A DNA stretch of 64,000 nucleotides from Nocardia farcinica (GCF_001182745.1 NZ_LN868939.1:2418001-2482000); one strand, 5' to 3'. Positions 32,407 through 41,286 are shown, numbered from the stretch's first letter. Notes: generated by a model not told the origin, from the sequence alone. Program-made: numbers and translations.

Positions 32407-33330
32407 ATGGAGGGTTTGCCGGAAGACCTGACGGCGTTGCTGGCGGAGTACGGGCGACATCTGCGGCTGGGGCAGAATCGCTCCGCCCACACGGTCCGCG
32501 CCTACGTGGGGGATGCCCGGGCGTTGCTGACGCACTTGTACACGCGGTCGCCGGACGCGGCGATCGGGGAGCTGGACCTGCCGTTGCTGCGGTCCTGGTT
32601 GGCCGATCTGGCCGCCGCGGGCGCGGCGCGCACCACGCTGGCGCGCCGGGCGTCGGCGGTGCGGACGTTCACCGCGTGGCTGACCGGGACGGGTAGGTTG
32701 CCGGCTGACCCCGGCCTGCGGCTGGCCGCGCCCAAGGCGCACCGCACCCTGCCCGCGGTGCTGGCCCGGCAGCAGGCAGTGGCCGCGATGGACGCCGCCG
32801 AGTCCGGTGCCCGGCAAGAGGATCCGATGGCCTTGCGGGACCGGTTGATCGTGGAGATGCTCTACGCCACCGGCATCCGGGTGAGCGAGCTGTGCGGCCT
32901 CGACATCGACGATGTCGATCGTGAGCGCAGGCTGGTGCGGGTGCTGGGCAAGGGCAACAAGGAACGCTCGGTGCCCTTCGGCGGACCCGCGGATCTGGCC
33001 GTGGAACAGTGGCTGCGGCGCGGCAGACCCGCCTTCGCCACCGTCGAGTCGGGCCGGGCGCTGCTGATCGGGCGGCGGGGGCGACGGCTGGACCAGCGAC
33101 AGGCGCGGACCGTGGTGCACGAGGTCGTCTCCGCGATCCCCGGCGCACCCGACCTCGGCCCGCACGGCCTACGCCACAGCGCGGCCACCCACCTGCTCGA
33201 AGGCGGAGCCGACCTGCGCGTGGTGCAGGAACTGCTCGGTCACAGCAGCCTGGCGACCACCCAGCTCTACACCCACGTGTCCATCGAGCGATTGAAGAAG
33301 GTGCACGATCAGGCGCACCCGCGGGCCTGA
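32407..33330 (+). CDS. xerC: Tyrosine recombinase XerC
   Basis: Site-specific recombinase resolving chromosome dimers at dif. 307 residues. N-terminal SAM-like domain ([20 protein letters not shown]) and catalytic domain with Arg near 158 ([16 protein letters not shown]), the [12 protein letters not shown] box near 252, [10 protein letters not shown] near 277 and the nucleophile in LYTHVS near 287. ATG 32407 with GGTGGGGG upstream. Chromosomal Xer rather than a phage integrase, because it sits at the usual place after dprA and no mobile genes are near. Confidence 0.9.
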   Translation: MEGLPEDLTALLAEYGRHLRLGQNRSAHTVRAYVGDARALLTHLYTRSPDAAIGELDLPLLRSWLADLAAAGAARTTLARRASAVRTFTAWLTGTGRLPADPGLRLAAPKAHRTLPAVLARQQAVAAMDAAESGARQEDPMALRDRLIVEMLYATGIRVSELCGLDIDDVDRERRLVRVLGKGNKERSVPFGGPADLAVEQWLRRGRPAFATVESGRALLIGRRGRRLDQRQARTVVHEVVSAIPGAPDLGPHGLRHSAATHLLEGGADLRVVQELLGHSSLATTQLYTHVSIERLKKVHDQAHPRA

Positions 33331-33342
33331 CGAACGCTATTC

Positions 33343-33362
33343 TGAAACAAGTTCTAGTTTCA
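33343..33362. promoter_or_regulatory. KstR-type box within a larger palindrome
   Basis: TGAAACAAGTTCTA (33343-33356) fits the recalled KstR consensus TNNAACNNGTTNNA at every fixed position. It is also part of a 6-bp inverted repeat TGAAAC-n8-GTTTCA that ends at 33362, right at the AGGAGG ribosome binding site of the downstream gene. KstR is the TetR-type repressor of steroid catabolism in mycolic-acid actinobacteria; other TetR proteins could bind similar palindromes. Confidence 0.55.
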
Positions 33363-33374
33363 GGAGGCGGGCGC

Positions 33375-34130
33375 ATGGCGGTGGAGACAGGCGACGGAGC
33401 GGTGCGCACCCACCTGGTGCTGGGTCGGGAGATCCGGATGCCGGTGCGGATCCGCACCGCGCACGCCTTCATGGCGTCCTATCTCGTCCCGGTCGCCGCG
33501 GCCCAGCGCCTGATCGACTACTCCGGGCTGCGCGTACTCTGCCTGCCGGGTGGGCGGGCGATGTGCACCCTGGTCTTCGTCGAGTACGTGGACGGTGATC
33601 TGGGCCCCTACCACGAGTTCGGGGTCTCGTTCATGGTGCGACACCACACCGCGACCGGCGGCGGCACGCTCGCCGGCCTGCGCGGATTGCTCGGGGGCTC
33701 GGCGGGCGTGTTCATCCATCGGCTGCCGGTGGACGGTGAATTCACCCTGGCCGCGGGTCGCGGCATCTGGGGTTTCCCGAAGGAACTCGCCGACTTCGAC
33801 GTCACCCATCACGGCGTGCGGCGCGGTGCGCTGCGCCAGAACGGTGCGCTGATCGCGGAGCTGACCGTGCGGCCCGGCCTGCCCACGCCGCTGCGCCGGG
33901 GTGCGGGCGCCTCCTTCGACGCCTACTCCCACATCGACGGCGTCACGCGCTGCACGCGCTGGGAGATGGCGCCGACAGGGATGCGGGCCCGCCCGGGCGG
34001 TGCGGAGCTGGTGCTCGGCGACCATCCGTGGGCGGCCGAGCTGGCCTCGCTCGGGCTACCGCGCCGGGCGGTATCGGCTTCGACGGTGGAGCGCCTGGCG
34101 ATGGTCTTCGAGGACGCCGTGGTGGTGTAG
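33375..34130 (+). CDS. Acetoacetate decarboxylase family protein
   Basis: 251 residues with the acetoacetate decarboxylase fold: MCTLVFVEYVDGDLGPYHEFGVSF and GRGIWGFPKELADF. Lys136 in GFPKE matches the Schiff-base lysine, but the next residue is Glu137, where classical acetoacetate decarboxylases have a second Lys that lowers the pKa, so the reaction may differ. ATG 33375 with AGGAGG 7 bases upstream. The KstR-type box directly before it suggests induction during steroid degradation. It has no close operon partner; the next gene begins 338 bases later. Confidence 0.82.
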   Translation: MAVETGDGAVRTHLVLGREIRMPVRIRTAHAFMASYLVPVAAAQRLIDYSGLRVLCLPGGRAMCTLVFVEYVDGDLGPYHEFGVSFMVRHHTATGGGTLAGLRGLLGGSAGVFIHRLPVDGEFTLAAGRGIWGFPKELADFDVTHHGVRRGALRQNGALIAELTVRPGLPTPLRRGAGASFDAYSHIDGVTRCTRWEMAPTGMRARPGGAELVLGDHPWAAELASLGLPRRAVSASTVERLAMVFEDAVVV

Positions 34131-34468
34131 CGGCGGGCGTTCCGTGCCCGAATATCTTGTGGTGCCGGGAAATCCGGCGACCCGGGTCCGCCCGCCGGCT
34201 GCCGGGGAGCCGGTCGAGACCGGGACGCCGGGGCTGCCTCACCGGGCACGGCCGCGGCCAGGAAGTCGGGGACACTCCTGCCCCGCGCGGCTCGTAGACG
34301 ACCAACCGGTCCGCCGCTAACCTGGCGTTGCGGGCCGTTTGCTTGCGGTCCGAACCGACCGGATGGGGAGTGGTGTCCCGTGCGACCTTGCGCTCGGAGC
34401 GTGGCCACGGGGCCGGTCGCGGCGCCGCGCGGTACCGCTTCGGACACCGAGCGCCCGGGGGAGTCGAG
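34131..34468. other. Intergenic region, no gene seen
   Basis: 338 bases between the decarboxylase-like gene and the DUF202 pair. Open frames here lack starts with ribosome binding sites and have no recognisable protein. It probably holds the promoter of the downstream cluster; I see no clear terminator or operator. The GGGGGAG at 34457-34462 is the ribosome binding site of the next gene. Confidence 0.4.
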
Positions 34469-34840
34469 GTGACCCTCCCGGACCGCGGCGGCGAAACCGG
34501 TACCGACGAGCCCGCCGCGGAGATCGATTACCGCTTCACCCTCGCCAACGAACGCACCTTCCTGGCGTGGATGCGGACGGCGCTGGGATTGCTCGCCGGT
34601 GGCGTCGCCGTCCACACGCTCGTCCAGCCGTTCCCGATCGGCGGGTTCCGCCGGGCACTCGCCCTGGCCTGCATCCTGCTCGCGGTGATCGTCGCGGTCG
34701 GCGCGTACGTCAACTGGCGGCGGATCGGCGCGGCCATGCGCCGGGGCGCGCCGCTGCCCGACAGCCTGCTGGTGCCGATCCTGGCGGCGGGCATCGGACT
34801 GGTCTCGATGCTCGCGGCGGTGGCGGTGATCCTGCGATGA
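34469..34840 (+). CDS. YidH/DUF202 family membrane protein
   Basis: 123-residue inner-membrane protein: the signature FTLANERTFLAWMRTALGLLAGGVA is typical of YidH/DUF202, followed by two more helices. Function unknown. GTG 34469 has GGGGGAG 6 bases upstream. Its stop overlaps the ATG of a second, shorter DUF202 protein, so the two are coupled; together they probably form one membrane complex. An alkylsulfatase-like gene follows. Confidence 0.85.
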   Translation: MTLPDRGGETGTDEPAAEIDYRFTLANERTFLAWMRTALGLLAGGVAVHTLVQPFPIGGFRRALALACILLAVIVAVGAYVNWRRIGAAMRRGAPLPDSLLVPILAAGIGLVSMLAAVAVILR

Positions 34841-35157
34841 ACCCGCCCGACACCGGCTTGGCCGCCGAACGGACCGCGCTGGCGTGGCGGCGCACCGCGC
34901 TGGCGGCCACCGTCGTGGTGGCGCTGTTGGCCGAACACGCCATCGGCAACGGCGGTGCCGGACTCCTGCCGCTGGCCGCGGGCGTGGTGCCGCTGGCCGT
35001 GGTCGCGATCGTCGCGAATCGACGGGCCCGGCTGCTGCGGCACGCCGGGCCCGAGCGGGTTCGTCCCGCGCGCGTCACCGTCGCGGCGGCGACGCTCGCC
35101 ATCCTCGTTCTCGCCGCCGTCGGTGTGGCCGTCGTCGGCACCGAACCCTGGCCCTGA
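34837..35157 (+). CDS. DUF202 domain membrane protein
   Basis: 106-residue protein with the DUF202 signature LAAERTALAWRRTALAATVVV and about three membrane helices. It starts in the stop codon of the upstream YidH-like gene (ATGA). The same pairing of a longer and a shorter DUF202 protein is common in bacteria, but its role is unknown to me. The alkylsulfatase-like gene begins 35 bases later. Confidence 0.85.
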   Translation: MNPPDTGLAAERTALAWRRTALAATVVVALLAEHAIGNGGAGLLPLAAGVVPLAVVAIVANRRARLLRHAGPERVRPARVTVAAATLAILVLAAVGVAVVGTEPWP

Positions 35158-35191
35158 CACCGCGGGCCCTGATGTTCGCCAGGAGGTCACG

Positions 35192-37093
35192 ATGGACATG
35201 AGCACTGCGGCCGATCCGAGCCCGGCCATCGTCGCGGCCAACCGGCGTGCGGCCGCCGCGCTGCCGTTCGCCGACACCACCGACGCGGCCGACGCCGACC
35301 GCGGCTTCGTCGCGGCGTTGCGCCCCGGTGTCGTCACCACCGCCGACGGAACCGTCGTGTGGGACAGCGACTCCTACGCGTTCCTGCGCGAGCCGTGTCC
35401 GCCCTCGGTGCACCCGAGCCTGTGGCGGCACTGTGGACTGTCGGTGCGGCAGGGGCTGTTCGAGGTGACCGAAGGGATCTATCAGGTCAGGGGGCTCGAT
35501 CTGGCCAACATGACCATCGTGGAGGGCGAGCGCGGCATCGTCGTCATCGATGCGCTGATGTCGGCCGAGACGGCCGCGGCGGCGTTGGCCCTCTATCGCG
35601 AACATCGCGGCGACCGGCCGGTGACCGGGTTGATCTACACGCACGCGGGCGTCGATCACTTCGGTGGCGCGCTCGGCGTGACCACCGCGGCCGAGGTCGC
35701 GGCGGGGCGCTGTCCGGTTCTCGCGCCCGCGGGCTTCCTGGAACAGGCGGCGGCCATGAGCACGGGTGCGGGCGTCGCGGCCGCCCGGCGCGCCTCCTAC
35801 CGGTACGGAGCGGTCCTGCCGCGTGGGCCATTGGGCAGTGTCGGGGCCGGACTCGGGCAGACCACCTCGCTCGGCACCGTCACGCTGCTGCCGCCGACGG
35901 TCGAGATCGCGACCACCGGCCGCCGCGCGACCATCGACGGGGTGCCGTTCGTCTTCCAGGTCGCCGCGGCCCCGTCGGCGGCCGAGATGACCGTGTACCT
36001 GCCGCGGCACCGGGCACTGGGCGTGGGCGCGAGCGCCGCGCACGCCCTGCACGATCCGGAGGCGCCGTGCGGCGCGCCCGCCGGCGACCCGCGCGCGTGG
36101 ACGAAGTACCTCAGCGAGACCATCACGCTGTTCGGCGACCGCAGCGAGGTGCTGTTCGCGAGCCACCACTGGCCCACCTGGGGCCGCGACCGGGTGGTCG
36201 AACTCCTCGCGCTGCACCGCGACCTGTACGGATACCTGCACGACCAGACACTGCGGCTGATGAATCTGGGCCACGTGGGCGCCGAGATCGCCGAACGGCT
36301 GGAACTGCCGCCCGCGCTCGAGCACGCCTGGCACGCGCGTGGCTACCACGGCTCGGTGAGCCACCACGTCAAGGCGATCTACCAGCGCCACCTCGGCTGG
36401 TTCGACGGCAACCCCGCGCACCTGTGGGAGCATCCGCCGGTCGAGGCCGCGCGCAGGCACGTGGAGTTCATGGGCGGCCCCGAGGAGGTGCTGCGCAAGG
36501 CGCGCGCCAGCTACGAGGCCGGTGACTATCGGTGGGTGGCCCAGGTCGTCGACTACGTGCTCTTCACCGACCCGCACAACGAGGAAGCCCGGCACCTGCA
36601 GGCCAGTACCTTCGAACAACTCGCCTACGGCGCGGAGAACGCCGCCTGGCGCAACATCTACCTCGGCGGCGCCTACGAGCTGCGGTACGGGATCTTCGGC
36701 ACGCCGAGCGCCTGGGCCCCGGCCGGTGCGCCCGAGACGATGACCGTCGAGCAGATCTTCGACGCCGTCGCACTGCGGGTCGACGGGCCGAAGGCGTGGG
36801 AGCTGCGGATGCTCACCGAATGGCACCTCACCGACACCGACGAGGTCCACCGGGTGGAGGTACGCAACGGCGTACTCACCCACTGTCCACGCCCGCCGGG
36901 GCCGCTGCCCGAACCCGACGCGACCTTCGTCCTCGACCGCTCGGCGCTCGTCCGGGTGTTGCTGGGGGGTGCGGATTTCGGCGTGGCGGTCGCGGCGGGC
37001 GACATCGCCATCGAGGGCGACCCGACGAAGCTCGCCGCGCTGGTGGCCGTGCTCGACACCCCGGACCCGGATTTCGCGATCGTCACCCCGTGA
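35192..37093 (+). CDS. Alkylsulfatase (SdsA1/BDS1) homologue with a degraded metal site
   Basis: 633 residues, colinear with the class-III alkylsulfatases that hydrolyse SDS-like sulfate esters: metallo-beta-lactamase domain, dimerisation domain (HDQTLRLMNLGHVGAEIAERL, VSHHVKAIYQRHLGWFDGNPAHLW) and C-terminal SCP2-like domain. Several zinc ligands are missing: the HxHxDH motif reads H151-A-G153-V-D155-H156, and the two glutamates expected in TEAPAEM and MAEN are Pro261 and Ala280. FASHHWPTWG is kept. There is no clear signal peptide, unlike SdsA1. Probably inactive or repurposed. ATG 35192 with AGGAGG 5 bases upstream. Confidence 0.85.
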   Translation: MDMSTAADPSPAIVAANRRAAAALPFADTTDAADADRGFVAALRPGVVTTADGTVVWDSDSYAFLREPCPPSVHPSLWRHCGLSVRQGLFEVTEGIYQVRGLDLANMTIVEGERGIVVIDALMSAETAAAALALYREHRGDRPVTGLIYTHAGVDHFGGALGVTTAAEVAAGRCPVLAPAGFLEQAAAMSTGAGVAAARRASYRYGAVLPRGPLGSVGAGLGQTTSLGTVTLLPPTVEIATTGRRATIDGVPFVFQVAAAPSAAEMTVYLPRHRALGVGASAAHALHDPEAPCGAPAGDPRAWTKYLSETITLFGDRSEVLFASHHWPTWGRDRVVELLALHRDLYGYLHDQTLRLMNLGHVGAEIAERLELPPALEHAWHARGYHGSVSHHVKAIYQRHLGWFDGNPAHLWEHPPVEAARRHVEFMGGPEEVLRKARASYEAGDYRWVAQVVDYVLFTDPHNEEARHLQASTFEQLAYGAENAAWRNIYLGGAYELRYGIFGTPSAWAPAGAPETMTVEQIFDAVALRVDGPKAWELRMLTEWHLTDTDEVHRVEVRNGVLTHCPRPPGPLPEPDATFVLDRSALVRVLLGGADFGVAVAAGDIAIEGDPTKLAALVAVLDTPDPDFAIVTP

Positions 37094-37142
37094 GCGGCGA
37101 GAACCAGGGCAGGTTCAGGATGCGGCCCGTGCCGCCTCGGGT

Positions 37143-37865
37143 TCAGCGGCGGGCGGGGGCGGTGAGGACGATGCCCGCGTCGACGGTGCCCGCGACGATG
37201 CCGCCGGCCAGGTCGGCGAGGCGGCGGCCGGTGCGCAGCGCGTGGCTGCGCAGGCGATCGAAGGCTTCGGGATCGGTGAGATCACCGCGCTGGGCGAGCA
37301 CGGCTTGCGCGTGTTCGACGGTGACGCGGTCGTTGAGTGCGACCGGCAGCCGGTCGCCGATGGGTTCGACGCGCGGACGGAGCACGTGCTGGGCGATGCC
37401 GATCGCGGCCACGTCGCCGAGGGTCTGCGCCACCCGTAATTGGCTGCGGTGCAGGGCGTTCGAGGTGCGGCCCAGGATCGTGAGCACCCCGAGTCGATCG
37501 GTGCGCAGGCGCAGCGGCACGGCGTAGGCCGAGCGGTAGCCCTGTCGCCGCGCGTGCCGGGCGAAATCCGGCCAGACCACCGCCGCCGCGCTGAGATCAT
37601 CGGCCACACACCGGGTTCCGGTGCGGTAGGTGTGACGACCCGGGCCGTCGATCGCCTCGACCAACGGGCGCGCCCGCTCGTCCGTGGCGGCGAGCAGGCG
37701 CAGCTCCCCCCGATGGTTCGCCACGAACAGCCCGGCATCGCCGCCACCGGTGAGCGCCACACAGGCGTCGACGAGTTGCTGCGCGAGTTCCACGACATCG
37801 AAATCGCCGGTGAGTGTGTCGACGGACCGCACCAGCACGTCCAGCAGCGGTGGCGGTGCGCCCAT
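37143..37865 (-). CDS. GAF and ANTAR domain protein
   Basis: 240 residues. The GAF domain spans about 20-155 (GGDAGLFVANHRGELRLLAAT ... GYRSAYAVPLRLRTDRLGVLTIL) and the ANTAR RNA-binding domain about 175-225 (VTVEHAQAVLAQRGDLTDPEAFDRLRSHALR). Such proteins sense a ligand or redox state and act by antitermination on nascent RNA hairpins. ATG 37865 with AGGAGA about 7 bases upstream. Convergent with the alkylsulfatase-like gene; possible partner genes are not evident. Confidence 0.88.
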   Translation of the reverse strand: MGAPPPLLDVLVRSVDTLTGDFDVVELAQQLVDACVALTGGGDAGLFVANHRGELRLLAATDERARPLVEAIDGPGRHTYRTGTRCVADDLSAAAVVWPDFARHARRQGYRSAYAVPLRLRTDRLGVLTILGRTSNALHRSQLRVAQTLGDVAAIGIAQHVLRPRVEPIGDRLPVALNDRVTVEHAQAVLAQRGDLTDPEAFDRLRSHALRTGRRLADLAGGIVAGTVDAGIVLTAPARR

Positions 37866-38168
37866 GGTGGTCTCCTGGCCTGTCGCGGTGGTGCCTGTTC
37901 GTGCGGTGGTGCCTGTTCGTTCCGGGCCGACCCGGTGCCGCCGCGTCGGTCGCCGCCGATCGCCCGGCGACAGGACTGCGGGCGGGACCCGCGGGGCGGA
38001 TGCGGAGCCGATTCCTCATCGTCGCATCGCGGACCGGACGAGTCGACGGGGCGATCGGAGGGCATTGCCGTGCCCCGGCATCGCCTGTCCACTCGGCGCT
38101 CGAGCCCGAACAACTGCGCACCCGCGGACCGGCATGGTGGCAGGCCGGGACATCGGCGCGCGAGGTGA
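37866..38168. other. Intergenic region with a short direct repeat
   Basis: 303 bases between the M23 peptidase stop and the GAF-ANTAR start, both on the reverse strand. No gene is seen. It holds two adjacent copies of GCGGTGGTGCCTGTTCGT (near 37885-37920), directly upstream of the GAF-ANTAR start, which could be an operator or simple duplication. Confidence 0.4.
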
Positions 38169-38828
38169 TCACGGTGGTGCCCGCGTGCCGTCGAGGGGCA
38201 GGAGCCGGAGCGGTGCGAGACGGAGCAACCCCAGCGGGTCGAGGTACTCGGGCCGTCCGCGGCGGCCCGCCTCCCGCCGCAGTCCCCAGTGCAGGCACGC
38301 CGGTGCGTGGCACCCGGGGTGGCCGGCCTCGAGCGTCCCGAGCACCGTGCCGCGCGTGACCCGGTGCCCGACCGTGACCGCGGGCTGCACCGGCTCGTAG
38401 GTGGTGCGCAGCCCGCCGGGATGATCGACCGAGACCACGCGCTTGCCCGCCACCGTTCCGGCGAACACCACGATGCCGTCTCCGGCGGCCAGCACCGGCT
38501 GACCGGGCATCCCGGCGAGATCGACCCCGCGGTGCCCCGGCAGCCAGTCCCGCTCGGGCTTGTCGAAACGCCGTTCGATCTGTGGCCGAGGCCGCAACGG
38601 CCACCCGAACGCACCCCGCGCCGCGGCGACCGAAGGCACATCGGCAGGCGCTTCGCGCGTCACGGGGGCCGCGCTCGCCGGGGCCGATCCGGTCGACACC
38701 GTGGCCACACCGCTCGGCAACAGCAGCGCCAGGACCAGCAGTCCACCGAAGACCGATGCCCGCACCGCATGCCGCGCGCCCCCGCGGATCGTCGCTCCGG
38801 GAGGGGCGGAAACCAGTCCTCCGGTCAC
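38169..38828 (-). CDS. Secreted M23 family peptidase
   Basis: 219 residues. An N-terminal signal sequence (helix VFGGLLVLALLLPSGVATVS, cleavage after APASA) precedes a LytM/M23 zinc peptidase domain: LPGHRGVDLAG with the first His and Asp, GLRTTYEPVQPAVTVGHRVTRG, and LHWGLR carrying the last ligand His. It would cut peptidoglycan cross-links or bind the wall. GTG 38828 has GGGGGA 6 bases upstream and overlaps the stop of the small gene before it (GTGA), so they form one operon. Confidence 0.88.
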   Translation of the reverse strand: MTGGLVSAPPGATIRGGARHAVRASVFGGLLVLALLLPSGVATVSTGSAPASAAPVTREAPADVPSVAAARGAFGWPLRPRPQIERRFDKPERDWLPGHRGVDLAGMPGQPVLAAGDGIVVFAGTVAGKRVVSVDHPGGLRTTYEPVQPAVTVGHRVTRGTVLGTLEAGHPGCHAPACLHWGLRREAGRRGRPEYLDPLGLLRLAPLRLLPLDGTRAPP

Positions 38829-39130
38829 GACGGTCCCCCGGAGGTCCTCATCGGCACCACCGAAACCACCCCGACTCCGATCGCCGACCCGGTCGGCAGC
38901 GGTGCGATCCGCCGCCACGCGCGCCCGGGCGGCTCGATGAGTCGGCAGGCCGCCCCGGTGATCCCGGGCTGCTCGCACACCACCGGCGAACCGGTGCCGG
39001 ACGGGAGCTCCGCGCGGCCGGGCGGCGCGCCGCTCCCGGTCGGCACCGGCGGCGCGAAGAGGCTGGTGAACAGCGCGGACGCGAAGAACAGCGGCACCAG
39101 CATGGTCATGGTGACGGAGAAGCGAGACAT
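38825..39130 (-). CDS. Small secreted or membrane-anchored protein upstream of the M23 gene
   Basis: 101 residues with a hydrophobic N-terminal helix (MTMLVPLFFASALFTSLFA) and a Pro/Gly-rich extracytoplasmic part with two Cys (CEQPGITGAAC) that may form a disulfide. I recognise no family. Its stop overlaps the GTG of the M23 peptidase, suggesting the two are made together and may act on the cell wall. ATG 39130 has a weak ribosome binding site (GGCAGG). Confidence 0.6.
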   Translation of the reverse strand: MSRFSVTMTMLVPLFFASALFTSLFAPPVPTGSGAPPGRAELPSGTGSPVVCEQPGITGAACRLIEPPGRAWRRIAPLPTGSAIGVGVVSVVPMRTSGGPS

Positions 39131-39211
39131 GCCGTCGAGCCTGCCGCCGCGTTCCGTCCGCCGGTACCGTCGAACCGGCGATTGGGGATGACGGACGGCC
39201 TGGGGACAGAC

Positions 39212-39246
39212 CCGATTTAGCTGGTGGGCCGCACAGACCGTAGACT
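39212..39246 (+). promoter_or_regulatory. rpsB promoter
   Basis: CCGATTTAG at 39212 and a -10 TAGACT at 39241-39246. The 29-base offset between them equals that in the rpsP and rplS promoters, although the spacer and -10 differ. A leader of about 230 bases follows before the rpsB ATG; I see no known riboswitch or leader motif in it. Confidence 0.6.
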
Positions 39247-39482
39247 GGTCGAGCGGTTCGTGCCCGGCATGGACCGACTTCGCGCGCCACCCGTGCTTGT
39301 TCGAAGCGGCGCCGTTCGTGAATCCGAGCCCACATCTCGTGTCCTCGCTTCGCGCGGCCCGCACGGACAGGGAATCGCCGGCTGGTCCCGATCACCGATC
39401 GGGTCCGACGATTCGGCGGCGCCAGGGCAGATGGTCGCCGACCACCTGCGTCAACCGGCAACGAAAGAGAGATACGGGAGCC

Positions 39483-40340
39483 ATGGCTGTCGTAACCATG
39501 AAGCAGCTGCTCGACAGCGGCGCACACTTCGGACACCAGACCCGGCGCTGGAACCCGAAGATGAAGCGGTTCATCTTCACCGACCGCAACGGCATCTACA
39601 TCATCGACCTGCAGCAGACGCTGACCTACATCGACAAGGCGTACGAGTTCGTCAAGGAGACGGTCGCCCACGGTGGCACCGTGCTCTTCGTCGGTACCAA
39701 GAAGCAGGCGCAGGAGTCGATCGCGGCCGAGGCCACCCGCGTGGGCATGCCCTACGTGAACCAGCGGTGGCTGGGCGGCATGCTCACCAACTTCTCCACC
39801 GTGCACAAGCGCCTGCAGCGCCTCAAGGAGCTCGAGGCGATGGAGCAGACCGGTGGCTTCGAGGGTCGCACCAAGAAGGAAATCCTCATGCTCACGCGTG
39901 AGATGAACAAGCTGGAGCGCACCCTCGGCGGTATCCGCGACATGCAGAAGGTGCCCTCGGCCATCTGGGTCGTCGACACCAACAAGGAGCACATCGCCGT
40001 CGGCGAGGCGCGCAAGCTGAACATCCCGGTCATCGCGATCCTGGACACCAACTGCGACCCCGACCTGGTCGACTACCCGATCCCGGGCAACGACGACGCC
40101 ATCCGTTCGGCCGCGCTGCTGACCAAGGTCGTCGCCTCCGCGGTGGCCGAGGGCGTGCAGGCCCGCGCGGGCCTGGCCTCCGGCGACGCCAAGCCCGAGG
40201 CGGGCGCGGGCGAGCCGCTGGCCGAGTGGGAGCAGGAGCTGCTGGCGCAGGCGAACCCGAACGCGGAGGGCTCGGCCGAGGCCGCGCCCGCTGCCGCGAC
40301 CGAGGAAGCCCCGGCCGCGCAGACCCCGGCCGACTTCTGA
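39483..40340 (+). CDS. rpsB: 30S ribosomal protein S2
   Basis: Small-subunit protein S2, 285 residues. Motifs: [33 protein letters not shown] and [20 protein letters not shown]. The acidic Ala/Glu-rich C-terminal tail (from about 240) is typical of actinobacteria. ATG 39483 with GAAAGAGA upstream. A 13-bp hairpin separates it from tsf. Confidence 0.96.
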   Translation: MAVVTMKQLLDSGAHFGHQTRRWNPKMKRFIFTDRNGIYIIDLQQTLTYIDKAYEFVKETVAHGGTVLFVGTKKQAQESIAAEATRVGMPYVNQRWLGGMLTNFSTVHKRLQRLKELEAMEQTGGFEGRTKKEILMLTREMNKLERTLGGIRDMQKVPSAIWVVDTNKEHIAVGEARKLNIPVIAILDTNCDPDLVDYPIPGNDDAIRSAALLTKVVASAVAEGVQARAGLASGDAKPEAGAGEPLAEWEQELLAQANPNAEGSAEAAPAAATEEAPAAQTPADF

Positions 40341-40360
40341 GTCGTTCGGAGCCGTTCGTT

Positions 40361-40403
40361 CACCTTGCCGACCCTTCTGCGTTCAGGAGCGGTCGGCAAG
40401 GTG
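40361..40403 (+). terminator. Hairpin between rpsB and tsf (attenuator)
   Basis: Perfect 13-bp inverted repeat CACCTTGCCGACC / GGTCGGCAAGGTG with a 17-base loop, followed by GTTTTCC. It lies 21 bases after the rpsB stop and 42 bases before the tsf start. Likely a partial terminator that lowers tsf relative to rpsB expression, or an RNA-processing site. Confidence 0.75.
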
Positions 40404-40445
40404 GTTTTCCCACCCCGACCTAGACACTGAGGAGGCTCGCCACCG

Positions 40446-41273
40446 ATGGCGAACTACACCGCTGCCGATGTGAAGCGGCTCCGCGAGCTCACCGGCTCCG
40501 GAATGATGGACTGCAAGAACGCGCTGGCCGAGACCGACGGCGACTTCGACAAGGCCGTCGAGCTGCTGCGCATCAAGGGCGCCAAGGACGTGGGCAAGCG
40601 CGCCGAGCGCACCACCGCCGAGGGCCTGGTCGCCGCCAAGGACGGCGTGATGATCGAGATCAACTCCGAGACCGACTTCGTCGCCAAGAACGACGAGTTC
40701 CAGGCGCTCGCGAACCAGATCGTCACCGCCGCCGCGGCCGCCAAGACCGCCGACCTGGACAGCCTCAAGGCGCTGGACCTGGGCGACGGCCGTACCGCCG
40801 ACGCCGCCCTGCAGGAGCTGGCCGCCAAGATCGGCGAGAAGCTCGAGCTGCGCCGCGTGGTGTCGCTCGACGGCCCGGTCGCCACCTACCTGCACAAGCG
40901 TGCCTCCGACCTGCCGCCCGCCGTCGGCGTGCTGGTGGAGTACCAGGGTGCGGGCGACGCCGCGGCCGAGGCCGCCCGTGCCGCCGCCATGCAGGTCGCC
41001 GCGCTCAAGGCCAAGTACGTGACCCGCGACGAGGTCCCCGCCGACATCGTGGAGAACGAGCGCCGCATCGCCGAGCAGACCGCTCGGGAGGAGGGCAAGC
41101 CCGAGGCCGCCCTGCCCAAGATCACCGAGGGCCGCGTCAACGGCTTCTTCAAGGACGTCGTCCTGCTGGAGCAGCCGTCGGTGACCGACAACAAGAAGAC
41201 CGTCAAGCAGCAGCTGGACGAGGCCGGTGTCACCGTCACCCGCTTCGCCCGCTTCGAGGTCGGCCAGGCCTGA
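40446..41273 (+). CDS. tsf: Elongation factor Ts
   Basis: Guanine-nucleotide exchange factor for EF-Tu, 275 residues. N-terminal UBA-like domain ([19 protein letters not shown]), the signature [14 protein letters not shown], a core with two subdomains, and a C-terminal module ending in [16 protein letters not shown] 40446 with GAGGAGGCT upstream. It ends the rpsB operon; a strong terminator follows. Confidence 0.96.
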   Translation: MANYTAADVKRLRELTGSGMMDCKNALAETDGDFDKAVELLRIKGAKDVGKRAERTTAEGLVAAKDGVMIEINSETDFVAKNDEFQALANQIVTAAAAAKTADLDSLKALDLGDGRTADAALQELAAKIGEKLELRRVVSLDGPVATYLHKRASDLPPAVGVLVEYQGAGDAAAEAARAAAMQVAALKAKYVTRDEVPADIVENERRIAEQTAREEGKPEAALPKITEGRVNGFFKDVVLLEQPSVTDNKKTVKQQLDEAGVTVTRFARFEVGQA

Positions 41274-41286
41274 CCCCGAGCTCAGG

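Noticed and set aside
32407..33330. Phage or integron integrase
   Set aside because: It is at the normal chromosomal xerC position after dprA, without att repeats, tRNA or other phage genes.
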